Assembly (NCBI GenBank): GCA_020630615.1
Contig: JAHDBA010000007.1
Coordinates: 37,023 to 101,022 of the forward strand
Direction: 5' to 3'
Length of the DNA: 64,000 bases
From: Myxococcota bacterium
GTDB taxonomy: Bacteria; Myxococcota; UBA727; JAHDBA01
Shown here: positions 57,850-64,000 of the stretch, in pieces
How the letters are laid out: each line of letters opens with the position of its first letter
Numbering within the stretch: the first letter of the stretch is position 1
Position numbers and translations under genes: made by a program
The notes under the pieces: generated by a model
Told to the model about the DNA's origin: nothing
Databases searched by the model: none
What the model saw: only the letters and a program-made list of their open reading frames with translations

Positions 57850-57898
57850 ATTTGATTTCCTGTTCTTCAATCGACTCTATTGCCTCAACACAAAGCCT

Positions 57899-59482
57899 TT
57901 ACTCGTAACATTCGGTCTTCACAGTATACTCGTAAAAACCAAGTTCATCGATCCAGTGTTCACCATTGTACCACCAGAATTGGTAGGTTTCATCGGGAAC
58001 AAAGGGTCGAGGTAGACGTTTACGCACCTGGCCTTCTACCGCACGACCTTGCTCAAGCCACTCGGTTTCGGCAGTTTTGGTCTCCAATGAAATTAGACTT
58101 GCTCGAGTGGTAATATCCGACAATTCGGATGTGACACTTTTTAGTCTCGATTGGATGAAGCGCCCTAAGACTGTTGAAAACGCTTGTTGGGTTTCCAATG
58201 CAAAGGATGTGAGCTCCTGACCAATATTCGAAGATGCAAAGGTTGGATTGTTTTGAAATACGTTTGCTTCCCTTTTCAATTCGTTTAGAAATCTAAACAT
58301 TTTCTTATATTGCCCATCCTTTGCAATACGATTGGCAATTTGCTGTGGAATTCCATCAGTCTTTGAGGCATTTAACGATGATTCTAAAAGTGACACCCAG
58401 TCACTCTCAGTTTCACCCTTCTGCAGTATTCTTTCCGCACGTTCAACGAGTGGGTTAAACATCGCCTTGGTATCGCCTACAACACCGTTTACGCGGTCCC
58501 ACTGACAATTGTAATAGTAAATGATTGCGCGAAGGTTTCTCGCTTCGGGGAAAAACTCTTTTTCAAAATAGGGATCTTCTAAGCTTTGGATTGCGCCCAA
58601 CGCTTTGCCGTACTCATTATTCACAGTGTATGCCCAAGCCTGTTCAAAAAGAGAATCTGGCCAAGCCTTTGAGAAGCGAGGAATACTTCTGTAGAGGGCT
58701 ATTGACTCGCTAAGCAGACGGTCACGCTCCGGATCACCCTCCTCGAGGAGGTATGCCTGCTCATAGCTTGCCCGACCAATACCCAAGGTCGCCAAGTCTC
58801 GAAGATAGCGTTCGTCCATATTGTCAGAGTCTAAACTAATTGTATTTCGAACAGCATCGAAATGTGTAAGTGCCTTTGGATAACTTGGTGCGACACTATT
58901 CTGTGCGACACCAAGACGGATTAAACCCAGAAGATATTGTGACCTTGCAAACGCCGGATTCCCCTCTCGAACACTTTGGAGAAAGCCAAGCGCATCTTGG
59001 ACCTTTCCTTTATTCAGTGCGTGCTGACCAAGTACAAAATGCAACCGTTGTAGCAATCCTGGGTTAAGCTGCTCAAGCGCGCTTAGATTTGCGTCATAGA
59101 GTGGATCGATAACGGTTGGGATTTTGAAGTCATCTTTAACACGTTCGGCAATGCTAACGAGCCCTTCAATTGCTTTATCGAAATAGGGGTGATCGGAACC
59201 CACCACTGCGATATCTTCGTAATATTTCAACGCCGCCATGTTGAGTTGCAGTTTATCGAAGCTCGCAGCCAAACCATATTGCGCTTCAGACAATACACTT
59301 GCAGGTGGTTGAGTTTTTAAAACTTGGAAAAACTCAATTGCTGCGTTTTCATAGTTTTTGTTTTGAAACGCTCGCACAGCAGAGTCTATGTTTTGTGCAG
59401 ACAAGCTAACACTACTCAATGTGAACAAAAAAACTGTCAGAGTCGATGAGAGGGTTTTGCTATCTTTTAAACTACAAATCAT
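57899..59482 (-). CDS. gltC: GltC-like periplasmic TPR protein
   Basis: A 527-residue protein with a signal peptide (cleaved after SLSA) and degenerate TPRs (AVRAFQNKNYENAAIEFFQVLK; RLHFVLGQHALNKGKVQDALGFL). The C-terminal tail PFVPDETYQFWWYNGEHWIDELGFYEY is distinctive and fits my memory of GltC, though I cannot check it here. GGAGGGAC is right before ATG 59482. The predicted place is the periplasm, between the outer-membrane barrels and the inner-membrane part of the complex. Confidence 0.75.
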   Translation of the reverse strand: MICSLKDSKTLSSTLTVFLFTLSSVSLSAQNIDSAVRAFQNKNYENAAIEFFQVLKTQPPASVLSEAQYGLAASFDKLQLNMAALKYYEDIAVVGSDHPYFDKAIEGLVSIAERVKDDFKIPTVIDPLYDANLSALEQLNPGLLQRLHFVLGQHALNKGKVQDALGFLQSVREGNPAFARSQYLLGLIRLGVAQNSVAPSYPKALTHFDAVRNTISLDSDNMDERYLRDLATLGIGRASYEQAYLLEEGDPERDRLLSESIALYRSIPRFSKAWPDSLFEQAWAYTVNNEYGKALGAIQSLEDPYFEKEFFPEARNLRAIIYYYNCQWDRVNGVVGDTKAMFNPLVERAERILQKGETESDWVSLLESSLNASKTDGIPQQIANRIAKDGQYKKMFRFLNELKREANVFQNNPTFASSNIGQELTSFALETQQAFSTVLGRFIQSRLKSVTSELSDITTRASLISLETKTAETEWLEQGRAVEGQVRKRLPRPFVPDETYQFWWYNGEHWIDELGFYEYTVKTECYE

Positions 59483-59498
59483 TATTGTCCCTCCAAAA

Positions 59499-60344
59499 TT
59501 ATTTTGAACGCCAGGGAGTAGGAATTACAAAACTCAAACCAATCTGAGCACTCAGAAAATTCCTCACCTCAAAGGTAGACTGTCGTTCAAGCCGTGCCGC
59601 CTGAGTCGAAGAGATTGAAGCTTGGATTACATCGTATCGAAATGAAAGCGGTGAAATATAGTCACGAACCTCAAATCGAAGCGCGACCCAATCATTAAAG
59701 TAGAATCGTATCCCCGCGCCTAAATTCATCTGAAGTGCAAGCCCCTGTGGTAGTTCAATAAACGCATCGTTGATCGAAGGTCTAAACTGCGTGGAAGTTA
59801 ACCCCACACCAGTCGTAACGAAAAGGTCAAAGGTACCGAGTGAAACACCGTGGAAGGAAAACTTTGCAGAGATTGGCGTCCAAGCAACGTTTGCCGCTGC
59901 CGACCATTCATGCATCATTAGCTTGACTGCTTCTGGCGATAGTTGCTCGTCACTCCGAAGCTGCTCCGTTGCACTCGTCTCATGGCCACCAAGTCGAAAA
60001 CCAGTGTTTGAATCTTGAGCAGTCATATAAACATTACCACCAAGCTCCAAAGCAATATTCTCTTTGATATGATACAGAAGATTGAGTGATAAGCCGTGAT
60101 GCCCAGTAAAACGGTTATTCAATGATGCAGTATACATGGGTGAGAATTCAAAGGTTCCCCCATGTAAACGACTCTTTGCTTGAACTGCAAACACAGTTTC
60201 AATATCGCCTGAACTTGCATTCTCGTCTAACTTCTCTTCCGCTCCTACTTCTTGTCCCATTAGACTCATCGACCACGAGGAAATGATAAGCCCGATCAAG
60301 ACAACGATGTGAAAGTGATTGTGTAACGATTTAATGGTTTTCAT
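59499..60344 (-). CDS. gltB: GltB-like outer-membrane beta-barrel
   Basis: A 281-residue protein with a signal peptide (to about residue 30) and an acidic N-terminal linker. The barrel has strands such as FEFSPMYTASLNNRFTGHHG, LSLNLLYHIKENIALELGGN and IRFYFNDWVALRFEVRDY, typical of the myxobacterial outer-membrane beta-barrel family. It shares strand patterns with its upstream neighbour, so they are paralogues. It overlaps no gene and is 16 bp from the GltC-like gene. Confidence 0.72.
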   Translation of the reverse strand: MKTIKSLHNHFHIVVLIGLIISSWSMSLMGQEVGAEEKLDENASSGDIETVFAVQAKSRLHGGTFEFSPMYTASLNNRFTGHHGLSLNLLYHIKENIALELGGNVYMTAQDSNTGFRLGGHETSATEQLRSDEQLSPEAVKLMMHEWSAAANVAWTPISAKFSFHGVSLGTFDLFVTTGVGLTSTQFRPSINDAFIELPQGLALQMNLGAGIRFYFNDWVALRFEVRDYISPLSFRYDVIQASISSTQAARLERQSTFEVRNFLSAQIGLSFVIPTPWRSK

Positions 60345-60362
60345 GATTACCGACCACCTAGA

Positions 60363-61277
60363 CTAAAACTGTGCGCCCAAACCGGCGATAAAAGAAGGTA
60401 AAACGACAAAATCAAGGCCATTTGAGTCATCACCGAACATATTGTTTGCACCAAATCGAGAGCGCACCTCGACTCTCATCGTGAGCCATCGCCACGGATA
60501 AAAGCGCAATCCAAGACCACCAATACCGGATAAGCGCATCTTGGTTGTATAATTTACGCCACTTCCCAAGTTTGCGAAGTAGTCATAGTTTCGAGTCAAG
60601 GCGTCTGCGCTCCCTGGATCGTTGGGCTTCGCAATTGCGTCCGCAGTAACACCACCAACGAAGTAAAACTGGTATGTTAAGTCAAGTTCGGAGATGAGCG
60701 ATAGCTTCCCATATAAAGGGGCCCACTGAAGAAGCAGACCACCCGAGGCGAAATTTTGCCATGCATTATCGACGCGAGGGTTTACCCTGTCACTACGGTT
60801 CGCGATTACCGAAGACCCGGCTTCGCTTCGTGCAAAGCGGTATACGTTGAGCTCTAATGGGTAATAGGCAGCGCCAAAAAGTTCGAGCGCAAACCAATCC
60901 GAAATATGATACGCAAGCGAAAGCTGACCGCCGGTATGACTAATAAAAGAGTCACTGAACGATCGTTCAAAAAGTAAGTCAAGTTCAAACTTACCCTTGG
61001 CTGAATATTTTTTATTCCCTATAAGTTCAGTGCCATCAAGAGGTGAACGGTCAATCGCTTTTACTGAATCCATATTTTCTTGCGCTGACAGATTCAACGA
61101 AACCAGAAGAAGGCTGACGAACATTAAAAATGATCTAACGCTAATACTGAAAAAAGTGGTTAATCTCTTCATTCGAGGCGAATAATAAAGCTCTGTTTTA
61201 TTTTCGATCGCAACCGAAAAGAGCCGATTAATATTCTTCGGCCGGGGGATACATCCGCGGGTCGGTGCCGTGTTCAT
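60363..61277 (-). CDS. gltA: GltA-like outer-membrane beta-barrel
   Basis: A 304-residue protein ending in the aromatic motif GLGAQF typical of outer-membrane barrels. The barrel region (FELDLLFERSFSDSFISHTG; LSLAYHISDWFALELFGAAYY; LRFYPWRWLTMRVEVRSRF) is paralogous to the downstream gene product. The start is ambiguous: ATG 61277 has an excellent GGAG ribosome site, but then 35 residues precede an internal MKRLTTFF that starts a clean signal peptide (ending LSA) and has no ribosome site. First gene of the cluster. The 153 bp upstream, back to the enolase stop, show no clear promoter. Confidence 0.72.
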   Translation of the reverse strand: MNTAPTRGCIPRPKNINRLFSVAIENKTELYYSPRMKRLTTFFSISVRSFLMFVSLLLVSLNLSAQENMDSVKAIDRSPLDGTELIGNKKYSAKGKFELDLLFERSFSDSFISHTGGQLSLAYHISDWFALELFGAAYYPLELNVYRFARSEAGSSVIANRSDRVNPRVDNAWQNFASGGLLLQWAPLYGKLSLISELDLTYQFYFVGGVTADAIAKPNDPGSADALTRNYDYFANLGSGVNYTTKMRLSGIGGLGLRFYPWRWLTMRVEVRSRFGANNMFGDDSNGLDFVVLPSFIAGLGAQF

Positions 61278-61430
61278 TCCTCACTCCTTTTTCTTGATCG
61301 AAAGGATTTTTGGAACCTACACGACGAATGCTCAGGCGTAAACCCCTCAAAATGTAATGGTCTATCAAGCCTATTGATATTACGAGTGATGATGTGAACA
61401 AATACTAAACACTAAATGTATCTTTATTCA

Positions 61431-62726
61431 TCAACTCAAGTAGCAATTAAGTACATCACTGGCAAAGTATACTCGTTCAGCAGTGAGCTCCTCTTCAATT
61501 CGAAGGAGTTGGTTGTATTTTGATACGCGATCAGACCTTGATAATGAACCCGTTTTGATTTGTCCTGCTGCACACCCCACTGCAATATCGGCGATGGTTG
61601 AATCTGCGCTTTCACCCGAACGGTGCGATATGATCACCCCATAATTCGCTCTCTGGGCAATATCCACAGCCTCTAGTGTTTCGCTAAGAGTGCCAATCTG
61701 ATTCAATTTAATTAAAATGGCGTTGCCAATATTCTTCTTGATTGCTTCAGACAAGATATGTGGGTTGGTAACGAAAAGGTCATCACCGACAAGCTGACAC
61801 CGATCCGATAATGCATCCGTCATTTCTTTCCATGCGGGCCAATCATTCTCATCGAGGCCGTCTTCAATTGAGACGATTGGGTTGTTCGCAACCAAGTCTA
61901 CCCAGTATTTAACCATTTCACCTGAATCCAAAGCGCGATTTTCACCTGAGAGTACATATTTATTCTCGTGATAGAATTCACTGGCTGCGGCATCGATCGC
62001 ATAAACAAACTCGTCGCCTGGCTCGTACCCTACTCTTCGTATTGCCTTTGAAAGATAATCCAAAGCTGCCGCGTTCGATGCCATAGCAGGGGCAAACCCA
62101 CCTTCATCTCCAACAGCAGTATTGAGGCCATCTTTCTTGAGCTCAACGCGAAGCGCGTGAAAGACCTCAGCCCCCGCACGTAATGCTTCTCGATACGAAT
62201 CAAAACCTCGGGGCACAATCATGAACTCTTGCACATCTAAATTGTTGTCTGCGTGGGAGCCACCATTAATCACATTCATCATAGGAAGGGGAAGCGATAA
62301 CGATCGAAGACCCGCAACGTGGCGATATAAGGGTAACCCAAGATAGTTTGCCGCTGCTTTTGCGCAGGCGACCGACACACCTAAAATTGCGTTTGCGCCC
62401 AGGTTGGATTTGTTTGAAGTTCCATCCAAAGCGAGAAGTAAATTATCCACACCACTTTGGGAGAGCGCGTCCACACCATCCAATGCTTCCCGAATATGTG
62501 TATTGACATTTGAGACTGCTTTTTGGACGCCTTTGCCTCGGTAGCGCTTTTCATCACCGTCTCGTAACTCCAATGCTTCTCGCTGCCCCGTAGATGCTCC
62601 TGAGGGTACTGTAAATCGCCCCATTGTCGCATGGCCATCATCACCAATATAGACGTCAACTTCGATTGTGGGGTTTCCGCGACTGTCTAAGATTTCTCGT
62701 GCATGAATATGTTGGATCCCGCTCAT
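61431..62726 (-). CDS. eno: Enolase
   Basis: A 431-residue 2-phosphoglycerate hydratase of glycolysis. [19 protein letters not shown] opens the protein. [73 protein letters not shown] and [17 protein letters not shown] are all present, including the catalytic Glu and Lys regions. ATG 62726 gives the normal family length; the frame open to 62795 has no family-like sequence. It lies between the Glt-like cluster and an outer-membrane protein gene on the same strand. Confidence 0.97.
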   Translation of the reverse strand: MSGIQHIHAREILDSRGNPTIEVDVYIGDDGHATMGRFTVPSGASTGQREALELRDGDEKRYRGKGVQKAVSNVNTHIREALDGVDALSQSGVDNLLLALDGTSNKSNLGANAILGVSVACAKAAANYLGLPLYRHVAGLRSLSLPLPMMNVINGGSHADNNLDVQEFMIVPRGFDSYREALRAGAEVFHALRVELKKDGLNTAVGDEGGFAPAMASNAAALDYLSKAIRRVGYEPGDEFVYAIDAAASEFYHENKYVLSGENRALDSGEMVKYWVDLVANNPIVSIEDGLDENDWPAWKEMTDALSDRCQLVGDDLFVTNPHILSEAIKKNIGNAILIKLNQIGTLSETLEAVDIAQRANYGVIISHRSGESADSTIADIAVGCAAGQIKTGSLSRSDRVSKYNQLLRIEEELTAERVYFASDVLNCYLS

Positions 62727-62816
62727 CGCGCCCCCCGTTGTACCAATACAATTAAACTCACAACAGGTGTCACACATCTGATGGCTACCGGTCAAGGCTT
62801 TAGTGATTCTTGCGAC

Positions 62817-64000
62817 CTAAAACTGATAGCCAAGCATCAACGCACCATAAGGTAGGTATTGGGACACTTTACCACCCTCCAGTTCTACGAGGCCTGTCGC
62901 ACCTTCTTCCAATGCGAGACGTGGTCTGGAAGCAATACCATTATGCCACGTATAGAATGCTCCCCACGAGGCGGCTCGCACTTCAACAAAAAGTTTTGAG
63001 ATGACTTCCATGCGATAGAGGATTCCTGCATGAAAACCGAGTGCAGTAACATAACGGCCAAGGAGATCGGGTTGTTCATTGTTGTAACCGACCGGTAGAA
63101 CATCCCCTTCAAGTCGAACAAGCGCACGTCGGGTACCCACCCTAAAGGGAATATCGAGCTCAAGACCGGTGGATAGGGAAATAGAAGTTAATCTTGGCAC
63201 AATCGTCAACGTAGGATTTTCGCCGAACGTTGCGGGATTATAGGTTGTTGTCAAAACACTTGAAGGGTCTGTAATGGTTTGATCGGGCGCAAAGCTCTGC
63301 AGGTATCGCCCCCCAACTCTTAAGCCGAATCCGATGCCCCAATTTCCTTTATCCAAGAGATAATGTGCTTTGAAATGTGCCGCCGCAGTCGCTGTAGACA
63401 TCCAAAAATCCGTTGGCTCTAACCACGAAACCGTATCACCTCCATTTCGAATGTTGACTTTCGATGCCAAGAACGCGCCCGTAACCTCTGCTCCGAGACC
63501 AAAACTACCGAAGTGCTTAAACCAAGACTCAAGCGCCAACATGCCACCAGGCCCCATTACATTGTTGAGACTCGGGATATCGGTGCTCGCATCGTTGGGT
63601 GTGAAATTGTAAAACCATGTGTTAAACGTAGGCCCCAATCCCACTGTAAACTTCGAATAGAGCTTGGTTTCTGGACTCGAATTTTTCTTCGCTTTGTTTT
63701 TCTCATCGTCGTCGAAGAATGTGTCTGCATCAAAGTCTTCATCGTCTTCATTATCGCCGTCTTCTTGATTGCTTTCTTCGTCACTTTCATCATTTTCCTC
63801 GTCATCCGAAAAATCCATTTCAGGCTCATCGGGCAGGTTGACACGAACCCTTTTGCGTTTTGCCCATTTTTTGATTACTCGACGTGCACCGGGGAAGAGC
63901 TCCTCCACTGCGTCTTTTTCTCCTAAACCGTCGCGCTCAACGGAGTTCCAATACACACTCGAACCGTTGGTATCGTACATGATGACGTGTAAACGCTCTT
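62817..64000 (-). CDS. Outer-membrane beta-barrel protein with long acidic linker (5' end outside window)
   Basis: At least 393 residues. The frame is open to the right edge (ERLHVI precedes the first Met in view), so the true start lies outside. The visible part has an N-terminal segment (RRVIKKWAKRKRVRVNLP), then about 45 residues of almost pure Asp/Glu/Asn, then a barrel (KFTVGLGPTFNTWFYNF, GIGFGLRVGGRYL, STGLELDIPFRVG, YGALMLGYQF) ending in aromatic Phe. No family recognised; a sensory or surface role is possible. It is 90 bp upstream of enolase. Confidence 0.65.
   Translation of the reverse strand, partial: ERLHVIMYDTNGSSVYWNSVERDGLGEKDAVEELFPGARRVIKKWAKRKRVRVNLPDEPEMDFSDDEENDESDEESNQEDGDNEDDEDFDADTFFDDDEKNKAKKNSSPETKLYSKFTVGLGPTFNTWFYNFTPNDASTDIPSLNNVMGPGGMLALESWFKHFGSFGLGAEVTGAFLASKVNIRNGGDTVSWLEPTDFWMSTATAAAHFKAHYLLDKGNWGIGFGLRVGGRYLQSFAPDQTITDPSSVLTTTYNPATFGENPTLTIVPRLTSISLSTGLELDIPFRVGTRRALVRLEGDVLPVGYNNEQPDLLGRYVTALGFHAGILYRMEVISKLFVEVRAASWGAFYTWHNGIASRPRLALEEGATGLVELEGGKVSQYLPYGALMLGYQF

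Noticed and set aside
1..64000. tRNA, rRNA, CRISPR, transposase or phage genes
   Set aside because: I looked through the intergenic gaps and the protein set and found none. Most gaps are too short or contain only terminators and leaders.

Overview
The window looks like a chromosomal segment of a Gram-negative bacterium of the myxobacterial/deltaproteobacterial type (Myxococcota, possibly near Bradymonadales). I infer this from several things: a gene run resembling the Myxococcus Glt (adventurous gliding) envelope machinery, a eukaryotic-like Ser/Thr kinase followed by a protein with an MXAN_5187-like C-terminal domain, many lipoproteins and outer-membrane beta-barrels, and TPR-rich proteins. 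The base composition looks moderate, not the roughly 70% G+C of classical myxobacteria, so this is probably a divergent lineage. No rRNA, tRNA, CRISPR array, insertion sequence or phage gene was recognised, and the content is mostly housekeeping plus envelope genes.

Layout. 1-9.4 kb (minus strand): rpoC (cut by the window edge), rpoB, then a CinA/MoaB-like protein and an IHF-type histone-like protein with its own good promoter; rplL is not next to rpoB. 9.4-15.8 kb (minus): SpoIID-type protein, membrane sensor-like protein, transmembrane Ser/Thr kinase and a small TPR membrane protein. 15.9-20.6 kb (minus): recO, Tgl/PilF-like TPR protein, secreted protein, aspartate aminotransferase, coaD, rsmD. 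20.6-24.3 kb: thioredoxin-fold lipoprotein (+), Tat-type WHy/LEA lipoprotein (-), MaoC dehydratase (+). 24.3-32.4 kb (minus): hydroxyacyl-CoA dehydrogenase/enoyl-CoA hydratase fusion, small membrane protein, large metzincin lipoprotein, beta-barrel protein. 32.5-38.4 kb (minus): heterodimeric ABC exporter, then hslV-hslU. 38.5-48.8 kb (both strands): miaE-like hydroxylase, glycosyltransferase, atypical SDR, unknown protein, phosphatidylserine decarboxylase, UvrD-type helicase, Cys-rich lipoprotein, typA and three small unknown genes. 48.9-64 kb (minus): glpX, the Glt-like cluster (49.98-61.28 kb), enolase and a truncated beta-barrel gene.

The most interesting region is 49.98-61.28 kb. In transcription order it encodes two related beta-barrels, a periplasmic TPR protein, a very large TPR protein, a TPR lipoprotein, a small secreted protein, an inner-membrane FHA/Gly-rich/TonB-like protein, an additional lipoprotein built on the same TonB-like C-terminal domain, and another beta-barrel. 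This reproduces the order and architecture I recall for gltA-gltH of Myxococcus, with one extra component. Together these would form a trans-envelope complex. The Agl motor proteins that would drive it are not in this window.
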